Assembly (NCBI GenBank): GCA_916700875.1 | Contig: CAKAKS010000060.1 | Coordinates: 29,606,189-29,670,188, forward strand | Reading direction: 5' to 3' | Source: Sebastes aleutianus | Taxonomy: Eukaryota; Chordata; Actinopteri; Perciformes; Sebastidae | Length of the DNA stretch: 64,000 bases | Shown: piece after piece, positions 12,956 through 24,859 of the stretch | Layout: each line of letters opens with the position of its first letter | Position numbering within the stretch: position 1 is the first letter of the stretch | Translations under genes and position numbers: made by a program | The notes under the pieces: model-generated | Told to the model about the DNA's origin: nothing | What the model saw: only the letters and a program-made list of their open reading frames with translations | The model's database searches: none

Positions 12956-13426
12956 TTAAAGGTTCAATGTGTAGGATGTGGCGGTATCTAGCGGTGAGGT
13001 GAGGAGATTGCAACCAAATGAAGCCGCTGCCATGTGCCAAGCGGGTTGGAGAGCTACGGAGGCCAACGCAAAAACGCGAATGGCCTGATCTAGAGCCAGT
13101 TGTTGTAAGAGGAGCAGAGCCAGTGCGTAGAGTGTGTACGTACGTGGGAAGTGAGTGGTGAAGCAAGAGAGAGAGCGACAGCAGCGAGTTACGTATGCAG
13201 GAAAGGTTAAGAGTTTGGTTTGTCTGTTCTGGGCTACTGTAGAAACATGGCGGACTCCGTGGAGAGAACCCGCTCCCTACGTAGATATAAACGGTTCATT
13301 CTAAGCTAACGAAAACAAGACAATTCTTATTATCAGATGATTATACTCTGAAGAAAACATACTTATTAATATTATATTCCATTTCTGCCAGTAGATCCCC
13401 CTTATTGTTACACACTGGTCCTTTAA
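12956..13426 (+). mobile_element. TTAA MITE (AGTGTGTAGGA family), copy 1
   Basis: It begins TTAAAGGTTCAATGTGTAGG and ends ACACACTGGTCCTTTAA, so its termini are inverted copies framed by TTAA. The GTATCTAGCGGTGAGG box, the GGCTACTGTAGAAACATGGC box and the ATTCCATTTCTGCCA box recur in the copies at 33.93 kb and 21.05 kb. TTAA framing is compatible with a piggyBac-type target, but this is not proven. Confidence 0.85.
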
Positions 13427-16400
13427 ATTTCTTAGTCGAATCATTATTTTCATTAACATTTAACTGTTTTTTGGCCCTTTCATTCAAACGTTATTAGCCC
13501 TGGTTCTGATCTTGACTGCAGCCTCTATACAGTAAATATCATGTTGTTTTTATGGGAGCGTCGACCTTGTCACCACCTTGACAGGCCACAATCTGCCTGG
13601 GTCACAATCAGGAGGAGGTCCTGGAGAGCATTATTGAGTTTCCAGTGACATGAATTATGATAAATTATCGGTCAATAATTCAACACGTGTGTCAGATAGA
13701 GTATATTTACAGGACCACCTGGCGTTGCCTGAATAGAGGTTACACTATAGGGAGTGAATAAATAATACAGCTTTTTTTTTTTTTACCCTGCGATTTAATA
13801 CCATTAAATATTCAGCTATTTGGATGATCAAATTTGCTGCTAAATTACAGCTTCCCCGTTGATAGGACTGGGAGGAGAGGTGGCCAACGGGTGCTGCAGT
13901 GGGAACCCAGCCAGAGAGGGGAAACAACACAGTCATACACACACACACACTATCAGACACCCACGTCTGCGTGGAGCTAGAATGACACGCACATGCATAC
14001 GCAAGCAGAGACACACAAAAACCCATAAACACACACAGCCCCAGGTGGCACATGCTGGCATACAGCGCCTTACCTGATGATGCTGTATGCATCAATGAGC
14101 GCATCCAAAATAATGCAATGTTTACCCGAAGAGGGCTGGTTGGAGTTCAGATTCTGTCTGAGTATTTCACATAGAAAGAGAGGATTATTCGATAAATAAT
14201 ATATGTATAAATACATTCCCAAGCAGCGTGTGTGTTTTCCTATTATACAATAGAATACAAGCTTCATTTCCCCAGGATGTGCCCTTTGACAGACTGGTGC
14301 GGTTATTAGTATTAACCACTGTTAGAATCATCAGCAACAAAAAAAAAAAGAAATTGGCATCCCTAAGCATGATATGAGAATTGGTAAGCAAAATGAGAAA
14401 TGAAGCAATTAGAGAGGTTCACATACATTATTTAGCGCTCATTAGCTTCCTGTGACACTGTAGGCTCCACACCAATGAAAAGTGTTGGCCGGGCTCAGGC
14501 AATTAGTAAAATTAGTGGCACAGGATTTGGCGTTGATTCAGGCCACATGGCCCAGAAGATACCAGACTGGTGTCAGTCGTGTAATTTATAACTTTGCACA
14601 TGAAATAATAGGTTTGAAAAATCACTGGGGCTACCAGTGTGTCAACCTGTATTATCCAGGCGACAAGGGTTGTCTCTTGGACAGAGGGAACAGCAGCAGC
14701 CTCCTCCGATTTTTTTTTTTTTTCGAGGGGAGTGCACGGTGCAGTCGGACATTTTGTGTCTCTCGGAGAAAAATAGGGGGACAGAGGTCCAAGCGGATGG
14801 TAATTAGCAGTCTGGGTTGTGTTTGTTTTCATTTTGCGCATGTTTGTGCTGATAAAGTTTGACTTGCCAAAAAATCCCAGTCCCGTGCTGGATTCCGCTC
14901 AAGCTGTTCCCCGGCATCCTTCAGGAACGATGGGAAATCTTGTACACTGCCACTGGTCACAGCACAAACAGACGGTGGTAATCAGTGATTAGTGGACATG
15001 TTACAGTATACAGAGATAAGCCCACACCCCAACCCTTCAATCTGAATCAATAGCGGCACATGAAATACATAAAATGTACATGTTTGGTGGCAGATATTCT
15101 GTGATTAACCGAGCAAAAAATACGAGTTTTTAGAAATCTATTTATGTAAATGTGCCAGAACATTTGTATTAACTTCAAAAAGGAATACAAATATTTTTTT
15201 TCTGGTCAGACTGCTGAAGAAACATAAAGCCATTTTGTTAAAACGGGCAATTTAACAACACGGTTTTTGATCCCTTTTGGTTTTAGCTTAAGGTCTGCGG
15301 CCAGCTTCAACTGACTCCACATCCAACGCCGGAGCGTAGCTAAATAACATTTTGCAGCCTCTTTATCATTACGGGGGGAAAAAAAGGAAGACAAGCAAAC
15401 CAAATAAACAGGTGTTGTGTGCTTTAGAAAAAGCTAATGCTAACGTGTTCTGGAATAGAGAGGCATAATTATACTGTGCTGGATTATGGAAAACATTGTG
15501 CATGTTAATTACACCAGGTATGCTCATTGATTTTCTGTTATAATACTTAAATGTGTCATTAATAATTCATTTTCCTGCCAGCCCATTCCATTTTTCATGC
15601 ACCTGTGTTGTTGATGTGAATGACGCTGTGTCATTGCTGATGATGGCTGTGTAGTTCATCATGGAAAGTAATTTCTGCAGTGACACCTACTTATTTGTCT
15701 TTTATGAGCCACTGACAATGTCCATATTGTAAAGAACGGCTCTCCGCTCGCAGATTGACCGAGAACCCTGCTTTTTTTTTCCTCTTTGGAAATCCATGAA
15801 AAGGCTTTTTATTCGTCCCTTTGCTGTGCAGCTAAAGCTTTATTAGGGTAGTTGTCGCAAATGAGGGCAAGGACTTTACCAACAAGTTTAGAGTATAGAG
15901 GTTAGCTGCTCCGACTTCCAATCACTGTCAATGAAATTAGCTTTTGCCAGTTCTTGTAGCTCTCTCCGGCCAAAAGACATTAACGAAACACTGGATTCCC
16001 CGGAGATGCTGCTGCAACAACTCGGCCTGCGGACCTTTCTCTCCTCTAAGCTCAACGTTTGATGAAGGCTAATTCTCGTCTTTTAAGAGCACCCGTCCCT
16101 CTCCTGTCATTTTAAAGGAGCGTATCTGTCAAACAATAGTAGAGAGACAAGCACGACAGGCAAACAAACCCAGAAACAACAACAGCGGCCACGGGCGCAA
16201 TCAAGTTTGTCCTTGAATTTCCACACCTGTGAGCGCCGAACGTGGCAGGGCCATTTGTGAATTGGAGGCAACGCGACATGTTTGTCCAGCATCAACTCGG
16301 CAGCGTGTTTATCCCCTTCGTTTTTTTTCCAGCATTGTTTGTCTTTTCTTTGTGGCGCTGAAATGCTCAAATTGCATTTCTCAGATGTTGGTTCCCTGGA

Positions 16401-18405
16401 GGTGTGCGCTCGTCGGCAGGTGTCTGCGGGAAAAGCGGAAAAAGGGAAGGGGAGAGGAAAGAGGCACTGGAAGAAAGATAAAGAGAGGCAGAAAGAGAAG
16501 AGAGAGCGCGAGCAAGAGAGATCTCCCACTCATTCTCCGATGTGGAGCTGAATTGATGCCGAAATGCTTCATCTGCCATATATGCTCTTTAGCAATGTAA
16601 ATGCATGCTGATGAACTTGGATCTTGCAACAATATGGCACATGTTTCTTATACCGCGGAAACTTTTTCACAATTAGTTGTTTGGCAGAAGATGACAAACT
16701 ATTCAGAACTCCTGTGAGCAACATCCAAGTTACGGAAGTTTAGAACAAACAGGCGTTTTATTTATTTATTTCTCCCCCGAGGTACTACGCTCTGACAAGC
16801 TAAATCCTGCTAAAAAGCATGAAACGTGGTGCTGTTTGCCTGCAATAATAATTCCGTTTTCCTTATTTTATTTTCAAATCAATTAACTAACCTTGAGATG
16901 AGCTTTGCTGCTGATAAGTGCTGTACAGTGCAGCTCAATCCCCCCTCTGCTTTGAACGAGGCTTCCTCTCCAGGCTCTGAATAGCATATAATAGATATTG
17001 AACTGTAAATTTGAATTGAAAGCCCGGGTCATTGTGCCTCATTGACTTTCGACCACAAAAACCAAATGATGTCTTAGTTGAGAGAAATATATCAAAGGAT
17101 ATCAACAATTACGAGTCATAAACACGCCTGGAGACGTGCCTGGCGGGCGTATAGCAGCGGGAATTAGCATGTTGAGCTGATAAATATGCATGTAAAGACG
17201 CTCCCAGGGGAATAACACGCGTGTGATTGATAGCTTTGGAATTGAAGGATGTGTAAATTCCTTTTATTCTGGGGGTTGTGCTGTTGTACCGCCGAAATAC
17301 ATAGCACTTGTTAAAAGTTTTACCAACTTTATAATCCTTAATGCCACATCTGTTTGCTGTCTTTATAGCGCCTGTAAAACGTCATTAAATTATTACCACC
17401 AGCTGGCCTCATTGCACAATAACCTCACTTATCTGTTATTCTCTGGGAATACTTTTGATTTATAGACCCTCTTAGAATAAATGATATTTTATACATATGT
17501 ATATATAAATAAACAAGGGGAAATGTGTTCTCTTAAATAATTCATGAGTTGTACTTTGAATAAGTTACTTAGTAGAAGTTTTTTTTTTTTTTTTTTCCTG
17601 CGAGTATAAAAGAGTTGTTTGTGGCAGAAAGACGTTTGATTCCCGTTTGGACGCCAGAGCAGGTTTGTCTGCTGAGAGGAATTTAAATCTAAAATATTTT
17701 TACTTGATCAAATGTAAAGAATTTGATTTAAAAAAAAAAAAACTAAAAAAAACCTCAAGGCCTTTCTGCTTTTTTTTTTTTTTTTTTTTTAGAGATATAT
17801 TGTGCAAACATCGTCACAGTTTAATCTATAAGATTTTACAAACGATCAACATGGTTTGCACATTTAAAAAATCCTGTATCTAATCAATTCTCCTTATCAC
17901 CTGACATTAATTTAGTGTAACAAAAAAAAAGTTAACAGCTTTTCTGAAGTTGTTGAATCTATATTTAATTTAAAACTCTCAGGATGTTTTAAAAAAACAA
18001 CAACATAATATCACACACTGTAGTCAGTTTTCAACACCGCTTCAAAATCCAACACCTCATCACTCAACTCTGAAGAATTCCAGCACCCCCTAATGTCAAT
18101 ATGAAGCTACTGACATGAAATGAACAAACTGACAGGCATCATTTCAGCACATAAGACTTTTTCTCTGAGAAAAAGCAGAAAAATCCAAAGTAATATTCAC
18201 ACAAACACGATGCAGCTCAGGTAGAGGAGAGATCTCTGTGGCTATGCTGCTGCTTATAAATAGCACTCGCCCTGGAGTAGCAATAAAGGCTGTTTGCGTA
18301 GCTGCTATATGTTTAGTATGTAATGATATATTATTGCTCTAGGTAGTGGGAGCATGTCCTATGTGCTCTGTCCTCTTGGGTATAATTGCTGCAGAAGAGA
18401 TAAAC

Positions 18406-18408
<3 letters not shown>
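13427..18408. other. Repeat-poor block, possible conserved noncoding DNA
   Basis: About 5 kb without recognised transposons, apart from short poly-T/A runs (13772, 14341, 14710, 17581, 17772) and a short (CA)n near 13936. Segments such as 15560-15740 and 17110-17220 contain homeodomain- and POU-like words (TAATTA, ATGCAT, ATTAGCAT) and look like vertebrate regulatory DNA. That reading is inference from composition only. An exon-like segment at 14074-14157 is listed separately. Confidence 0.3.
14074..14157 (-). other. Candidate 84-nt internal exon, minus strand
   Basis: On the minus strand an acceptor with a pyrimidine-rich stretch (CCTCTCTTTCT, then TACTCAG) is followed by 84 nt and a consensus donor CAG|GTAAGG. 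One frame is open right across and both boundaries are in phase 2, so the length is a whole number of codons. The frame reads through NLNSNQPSSGKHC and GKHCIILDALIDAYSII. I do not recognise the protein. GKHCI-LD recalls a stretch of MAGUK guanylate-kinase domains, but the rest does not follow. It could equally be conserved noncoding DNA with chance splice signals. Confidence 0.35.

Positions 18409-18446
<38 letters not shown>
18409..18446. repeat. (AG)n microsatellite
   Basis: A pure dinucleotide run of about 38 bp, followed by a short G-rich tail. Confidence 0.97.
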
Positions 18447-18449
<3 letters not shown>

Positions 18450-18836
18450 GGGGGGTTGGGAGCAAGACAAGATATTAAAGATTAATAAGGTGTGTGTGTA
18501 AAGCTGTAACTCTCGAGAGTGATTCTTTTCATTTAGCTCTTTTATTTCCCATTGTCCCATCTTATTTTTCGCTCACTTTGAAATTCAGACTATTTGGAGA
18601 GACCCTCAAAGGCCTCGTTGTTGGTGCCACTGCTGTGTAACGCTGCGTTTTCCAGCTGTTTCAGAGCTATACCTGTCAATCATCTCACACACACAACACA
18701 CACAGTGCTGGACGCAGTGGTGGAAATTACATTTGTTTTGTTGTGTGTGTTCATGTTTTTGAAACGACTATTAATTAATAAGTTGTCATGACAAGAGGAA
18801 TTCAATATTTTACATGTTTTTTTTATATATTTTGAA

Positions 18837-19629
18837 GGAACAGAAAGTGTTTTTATTTGTGTTATGTGAACTGTGTGTCTTTTCCTATAAACACAAACCT
18901 AGAAAAAAGAAAATGCTATCAAGGGACAAACCTGTAGCTGCTCCACTGATGATGAATAGTTGACTTTGTGTCTAACGAGTAGAGCTGGGCGATACGGAGA
19001 AAATCAAATATCACAATCATTTTGACCAAATACCTTGATAACGATATTTAGGGATGCACCGATACTGGATCGGATATCGGGCCGATACTGACTCAAATAG
19101 CTGGATCGGGTATCTGTGACTGTGGGGCAGATCTATTTAATTCTATGTTTATATACTGTTTATATTATATACTGGAAATTTAGTTCCTGTTGCTGCATTA
19201 AAAAGGTTTACACTTGGAATTGTAATTCCTGTTAATTTTGAAGATTTTTCACCAAGTTGTTGGTGTACGATTTATTATTTCAATATTAAATAAAAGTAAG
19301 TTTATATCTACGTATTTATTTGTTACTTTTTGTTTTACAAAGCTTTGTAAGCAATCGTTATCGGGACTGAAAAAGTCAGATCGGTGCATCCCTATTTCTG
19401 TTATATTTTGAAGAAACAGAAAGCGTTTTTATTTGTATTATCTGAACAGTGTATCTTTTCATAAGCACAACGCTAGAAAAAAAAGAAAATACTATCAAGG
19501 GGCGAACTTGTAGCTGCTCCACTGATGACGAATAGTTGACTTTGTGCCTAACGAGTAGAGCTTTGGTGGGCGATATGGAGAAAATCAAATATTACAATAT
19601 TGTTTACCAAATACCTCGATAACGATATT
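18837..19629. repeat. Direct duplication of about 215 bp flanking a hAT element
   Basis: Segment 18837-19048 is repeated at 19401-19629 with scattered differences. Shared words include ATATTTTGAAG, GTAGCTGCTCCACTGATGA and TAACGAGTAGAGCT. Copy one stops exactly where the nested TAGGGATG element begins (19049). Copy two starts six bases after that element ends. The duplicated unit combines single-copy flank with the first part of a GGGCGATA-type element. Confidence 0.85.
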
Positions 19630-19914
19630 GCGACGATGTTGTAGAGTTGACTATTGGTGCTTTTACAAAATATTTACACAATGAGATTTTTGATAAATAA
19701 ATATCAGTAATGTGGATATAATGACTAAGTGGGTAAAATTGTACATAATAACTAGAATAACTGGAGCTAGAACAGAAAATGACATCACTTTAATGCAGCA
19801 TTTGAAACCAGGAAAAGACAAACACTTATGCCATATTAAGATACCTAAAATCTAAGATGATATCAAGTCTCATATCAAAATATTGATATAATATCAATAT
19901 ATTGCCCAGCCCTA
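18980..19914. mobile_element. hAT-type MITE (GGGCTGGGCGATAT family), interrupted
   Basis: The left end reads TAGAGCTGGGCGATA (18980) and the right end ATTGCCCAGCCCTA (19914), which are inverted copies. The interior has the familiar GGAGAAAATCAAATAT and CGATATTG words. It is broken by the nested TAGGGATG element and by the local duplication, so its start appears twice (18980 and about 19555). No clean target duplication remains. Confidence 0.75.
19049..19394. mobile_element. hAT-type MITE (TAGGGATGCACCGATA family)
   Basis: Near-intact copy: the left end TAGGGATGCACCGATACTGG and the right end GATCGGTGCATCCCTA are inverted copies, with ATCGGATATCGGGCCGAT next to the left end. Length is 346 bp with no coding capacity. 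It lies between the two halves of the local duplication. Confidence 0.88.
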
Positions 19915-20221
19915 TTAATGAGAGTGGTTTTCTTGATTTAGGGGCACATTTTATTATCCAAAACTGCAATAAAACAAATTTACTTAGTGACGTAAAACTC
20001 TAAATGTCCACAAGGTCCGTCTCTCAGATATAGTAAATGAGTTACAGTGTTGTTTTTTTTGATAACAGATTTACTGTAGGTCTATTTTTTTTTTTTTTTA
20101 AAGCATATTTACAAATATGACCATTTTCAATGCAAGAAAAAGGATGTGTGGATGTGCATTATGGTAGCTTATTGCTTTAAATTCCAATTAAAAAAGAAAA
20201 GCATTTGCACACATACAGGAT

Positions 20222-20255
<34 letters not shown>

Positions 20256-21047
20256 AGACACACAAACACGGAGAGTATCAGTGTGAAGCTCAGAATAAAG
20301 GAGCCTGTGAATTTGGCCAGGTTTCCGTGTCAGAAGCAGCCTGTATGTACGTTTGCGTTCGCAGGCTTTAGAAGGCTCTTTTTTCACACCCTGCTGTTTT
20401 CCCCTGATAATTTAATGTCCATATTCTTCTCTTCAGGCATTAAAACCCTCTGAAGTTCATTCTCTGCCTTTGTACTCTATGAGGCTGCACAGTGGGGCTG
20501 GGAAACACACACCACACTCCGTAGGTCCTCTGTTGTATTGCCTACCGAGTAACCAACCAATTACCGAGTTCAAACACGCAGCTATCACTCTGTTTTCGCT
20601 GCTATCCTCTGATTTGGCCGGTGTTTGTACCACACTGTTTTTTCCTCTCTTTTCATACTGAGCTTCTAATAGAGATGGATGTTGATCACGGCACGTTACT
20701 TATTCTCACAGATGATGAGGCAAATCTTCTACCTTAAAACTTCCACTTGTGGAATATTGACAAGTCAGTCTCACATTTAGTAAATAGAGTAAAAATAGAG
20801 TAAAAAATAGAGTAACAAATGCTGCATATATGTAGAACTGATTGCTAACATAGGAGCCAAAACCAAAACAGGAAGTGCACATGTTACAAAACATTACAAA
20901 AACACTAAAAGAAAAACTTTCGAACAATACCAAAAGAGGCTTTTTGAAATGATATAATGGAGCCTCATATGTAAATTAGTCTTTGTAAATTTGAAATTAA
21001 GAATTTTAGGGGCCTGCAGACAATAAATCATAACTCACATAACGTGG
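19915..21047. other. Unassigned stretch with a (CA)n run
   Basis: Contains the (CA)n microsatellite at 20226-20252 and poly-T runs near 20050 and 20085. No gene or recognised transposon. Confidence 0.5.
20226..20252. repeat. (CA)n microsatellite
   Basis: A pure CA run of about 26 bp, followed by short GA and CA remnants. Confidence 0.97.
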
Positions 21048-21550
21048 TAAAGGAACAGTGTGTAGCATTTTGGGTCTCTATTGGCAGAAATGAAATACAA
21101 TATTAGAAAGTATGTTTTCTTTAGTGTATAATCACCTCAAAATAAGAGTCGTGTTATCATTACTTAAGAATGAGCCGTTTTAGGGATGCCCATAATTAAC
21201 CGTTTAACTGTTAACCGACATTAAGCATTTTAACCGATTAACGCTATCGGTTAAAACGGTTAAAAGAAATGTTAATAATAAGTCGTCACTTTAAGGAGAA
21301 AAGCTGGTCCACCTTAACAGCCCACCTTAAGAGGCGAAGCCGGAGTTGCAGGATACAGGAAGTCGGCTCCGGTCTCTGGCTCGCTTGAGCGGAGCGGAGT
21401 TGTAGTTTCGTAGCATTTATTCACCGACAAATAAACTGTGTCGGCCACTGTAGTTCTCCTTTACGCTTGGCACACGGGAGAAGTTTCAGTTGGTTGCAAT
21501 CTGCAACCTCACCGATAGATGCCGCTAAATCCTACACACTGCACCTTTAA
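21048..21550 (-). mobile_element. TTAA MITE (AGTGTGTAGGA family), copy 2, interrupted
   Basis: Reverse-oriented copy: the minus strand begins TTAAAGGTGCAGTGTGTAGG at 21550 and the plus strand begins TAAAGGAACAGTGTGTAGC at 21048. A separate element starting TAGGGATGCCCATAATTAAC interrupts it from 21181 to about 21435. Confidence 0.82.
21181..21435 (+). mobile_element. hAT-type fragment (AATTAACCG family) nested in MITE
   Basis: It starts TAGGGATGCCCATAATTAAC, followed by several AACCGTTTAAC / CGGTTAAAACGG palindromic words. The 3' terminus is not seen, so this is a 5' fragment. The right limit is approximate. Confidence 0.6.
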
Positions 21551-21952
21551 TGAGTTTTTTTGCCTTTGCGCTGGCGATATGTTTTCGGGATATCTCAGGA
21601 ACACCTGGAGCGAATTTCTTCAAATTTGGCACAAACGTCCACTTGGACTCAAGGATGAACTGATTAGATTTTGGTGGTCAAAGGTCAAGGTCACTGTGAC
21701 CTCACGTCTGTCACACTCTTGTGAAAGCGATACCTCAGGAACGCCTGGAGGGAATCGTATTACATCTGGCACAAACATCCACTTGGACTAATGAACTGAT
21801 GAACCGATTAGAATTTGGTGGTCAAACGTCAAGGTCACTGTGACCTCATGAAACATATTTTTGGATAAGGATAAAATGATGAAGTGATGGACATGGATGT
21901 AAACTGCAACTTGACTGGCTGGCAGAGATACACCTGCAAGACGGTAATTCCA
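21551..21952 (+). repeat. ATATCTCAGGAAC tandem-module repeat, copy 1, with palindromic receptor-like sites
   Basis: Two diverged tandem modules of about 140 bp, each with TCAGGAAC, ACAAACNTCCACTTGGACT, AACTGAT and GGTGGTCAA boxes. Each ends in the perfect palindrome AGGTCACTGTGACCT (21688-21702 and 21832-21846). The 3' part (ACATGGATGTAAACTGCAAC) matches the longer copy at 49.6-50.2 kb. No coding capacity. Confidence 0.8.
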
Positions 21953-23521
21953 GTTTGATGGAGCCTTCTACTGGACATGTGTAGTAATGGACAGCCTCTG
22001 TCAAAGCCTGTCAACTGAAGACACATCACAGTTACATTACAGACATTATCGATGTCACACAGAAGTAATAAGGAGTTTAAATAGAGGTCAGGTTAACAAC
22101 ATTCTCACTATAGAAAGCTTAAGTTGTTCAACAAGAAAGCTGAACCCCAGATAGTCCACTCCATTGTCCCACATCAACATGTTCACTCGCTCCACGACAC
22201 AGGCCTCCTCTGTGTGCAGCAGGGTTTTTTTATATTCTTCTTCATCTTCTTCTTCTGTGTGGCAAAAACGCGCATTTTGTGAGCGGAGGGCGGCTCATGA
22301 TTTCCCCAGCGAGCCCCACACATGGCCTGTAGAGATCTACCTGTCAGCACACCTGAGCTCCTCAGCACAACCCGGCCTTTCTTGCTGACTCCGCCGCCTC
22401 TGTTTACAGAGACGAGACATGAAAAATGCAACAGAGGTCGTCATCCGGTGTCTTGGGGTCCGGGGAAATCACCTGAGCCAAGACGGTGTATAGCGCCAGC
22501 AACTTCGCCGGGACGATGTTAGTAAAAAAGAAAAAAGAAACATGTCTTCCTCATACAGTGAATGATGTGTCTCAGGAACTAAAATTCAGTATTTTCTCTG
22601 CAGAAAAGCGCAAAAGATGGATTACAGGAGAACCAGGCAGCACTGAATAGACCATTGATTTGATAAAGCTGAGTTTGAATGCTTATAAAACTATGTTGAC
22701 AGCCCCAGGGAGTGTGACAGCTTCTTCAATTAACAATTGATGCTTATATAAGAACATCCGTCTGTAAGTTATTCATGATTTCTTATGCCAGTTGTTGTCG
22801 TAAATCCATATGTATGCAAGTTAATAGATTTCCGCCGCTGTATGACAAGATTTTTCTTCTCCATCTGACCCTGCCATATGCCATAAGACGTCTCTTTTGT
22901 CCATATTCACTGTCTAATTATATCCAGCCTGTTTTGTTGTGAGAATACACCTGTTAGGAAAAATGACCAGAAACTGAATGCAGACGATATTAATTACGCT
23001 CAGGTTTCTTTTATGCGATAAAAATACTGGTATTTTATGAGCTTTGGGTTCATGAAACCTTCAGAATATCTGTTGATAAAGTTTTCAAGCCAACAGCTGG
23101 AATATTGTGTTAAATGTATACTGTCCATTAATTCACAGCAAACAATATTCTGTCCTTTGTTATAATACAATCAATACAATGAAGCCATACAAACTGTAAC
23201 ACAAAGCGCATGGCAGCTGTACAATCAGCTCAATTTCAATCACTGTCTGGGATTTTTAATTTAAAGGACCGGTCTGTAATTTTATTTTGACCACAATAAT
23301 CTGCTGTATATCGGCACACATCATTAAAACCTTTCACTCAGAGATAATCAGCAGTTTGTGTATTTCTCAATTAATCAAGATTTGGAATACAGATCTTTTT
23401 TTATTACAGATTTTCAAAAAAAAGCTGATTACAATCCTGAAAGCATCTTCTCTATCTAATAGACTCTAACTAAACCATAGAGGTCAAATTTTGACCTGTA
23501 ACTTTCCTAGTGACTGAGTAA
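21953..23521. other. Unassigned stretch, partly candidate conserved noncoding DNA
   Basis: No recognised transposon or gene. The interval 22660-22960 lacks simple repeats and is rich in words such as CAATTAACAATTG, TTATTCATGATTT and CTAATTATATCC, which resembles vertebrate enhancer DNA. That is inference without an alignment. Short open frames at 22.2-22.5 kb show no known domain. Confidence 0.3.
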
Positions 23522-24082
23522 TGGCTTTTGCACACCATGTATGCGTTTTTAAAATCCGTCATTTGATAAATATCCTTATAAATATAAATATAAATATCCA
23601 TAATACAAGACAAAACTGAATTAATTAGGTGAGTGCAATGGATAGTGCTAGTCCCAAACGGGGCTAATGAATGAATGACTTTAGCAAGAAGCTATCGTTT
23701 AACCTCCTAGAGCACAATCACTACTGACTAATCTTTGGTACATCCTCTGTGTTACGACCATCCCCGATTCCAAGCTGTTCTGCAATCACCTGCCACGATC
23801 TATCTTTAAATTCTGCATCTCTGTATTCTTTTATATCTTTATCATGAAGTGCTTTGTGCTGGGAGACGTGCATCAGTCTATCAGATGCCATTTTGGATGA
23901 CGACGTTGGCACGGACGGTGGCTCTGAGTGCTCAAACATCTCTCTTTTGGCTTTTGACGGATGCGAAAAAACGCAGAAAATGACAGACAAAGTTTCTGAA
24001 TTTGTAAACGTGATAGACACAATGTGAGGTCTTACAATTTCGGATGAAAAATACGGACTTGGTGTGCTTGGCTAAGGCGTGA
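23522..24082 (-). mobile_element. PIF/Harbinger-type remnant
   Basis: Imperfect terminal inverted repeats of about 30 bp: the left end reads GCACACCATGTATGCGTTTT and the reverse complement of the right end reads GCACACCAAGTCCGTATTTT, both continuing to ATCCG. The interior carries a minus-strand MADF-domain frame, the kind of Myb/SANT-like second protein carried by PIF/Harbinger elements. At about 560 bp it is far too short for the DDE transposase, so this is a deletion derivative. Boundaries are approximate. Confidence 0.65.
23721..23891 (-). CDS. MADF/Myb-SANT-like DNA-binding domain fragment of a Harbinger-type element
   Basis: A 56-residue frame starting MASDRLM at a good initiation context (AAAATGG); an open extension of 43 codons upstream is less likely. 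Residues about 5-42 match the start of a MADF domain: the KALHDKDIKEYRD segment, followed by FKDRSWQVIAEQLGI, corresponds to the family pattern LYD-x-KEYRD and AW-x-x-IA-x-x-LG, with the conserved Tyr, Arg and Trp present. The second half of the MADF domain (the C-x-x-RW-KNLR helix) is missing, so the protein ends early or an intron has been lost with its partner exon. In PIF/Harbinger elements this protein aids transposase binding and nuclear import. Here it lies within matching inverted repeats and is probably no longer functional. Confidence 0.6.
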   Translation of the reverse strand: MASDRLMHVSQHKALHDKDIKEYRDAEFKDRSWQVIAEQLGIGDGRNTEDVPKISQ

Positions 24083-24125
24083 CGTTATTGCTAAAAACTG
24101 GAAATGGAGTATGAAACTTCAGTAA

Positions 24126-24859
24126 TACGGCTGTTAACGTGATAATAATGCGTTAAGGCAAATTTGTTTTAATGCCACTAATATCTTTAACGCATTAACG
24201 CAACTTTAATTTTTTAGGTTGTAGCAGTCTGTGTTTAAAAGCTAGAGTGAACATACTGGTATCACATTAAACTAAAAAACCTAAGAATCCATTGGTACCA
24301 ACTGTGTCATTCTAGCTTGTCGCGAAGGAGGTTAAATAACGCTCCAATCTTACGCTAAATTTAGGTGAGGAAAAACTGTCATGGCCATTTTCAAAGGGGT
24401 CCCTTGACCTCTGACCTCAAGATATGTGAATGAAAATGGGTTCTATGGGTACCCACAAGTCTCCCCTTTACAGAAATGCCCACTTTATGATAATCACATG
24501 CAGTTTGGGGCAAGTCATAGTCAAGTCAGCACACTGACACACTGACAGCTGTTGTTGCCTGTTGGGCTGCAGTTTGTCATGTTATGATTTGAGCATATTT
24601 TCTATGCTAAATGCAGTACCTGTGAGGGTTTCTGGACAATATTTGTCATGGTTTTGTGTTGTTAACTGATTTCCAATAATAAATATATTCATACATTTGC
24701 ATAAAGCTGCATATTTGCCCACTCCCATGTTGATAAGGGTATTAAATACTTGACAAATCTCCCTTTAAGGTACATTTTGAACAGATTAAAAATGTCCATT
24801 AACTATGGACAATAGTGCGATGAATCACGATTCAATATTTTAATAGATTGACTGCCCTA
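24126..24859 (+). mobile_element. hAT-type MITE (TAGGGCTGTCAAAGTTAACG family), forward copy
   Basis: The left end is decayed (TACGGCTGTTAACGTGATAA) and the right end reads GATTGACTGCCCTA. The interior follows the family closely: AACGCATTAACGCAAC, then TAGCTTGTCGCGAAGGAGG, GGTCCCTTGACCTCTGACC and CAGTTTGGGGCAAGTCATAG. The flanking octamers TTCAGTAA and ATCAGTTT share five positions, compatible with an eroded 8-bp duplication. The reverse copy at 54.5 kb is better preserved at its ends. Confidence 0.85.

Noticed and set aside
14074..14157. Assignment of the exon-like segment to a MAGUK guanylate-kinase domain
   Set aside because: Only GKHCI-LD agrees; the following residues do not match the family.
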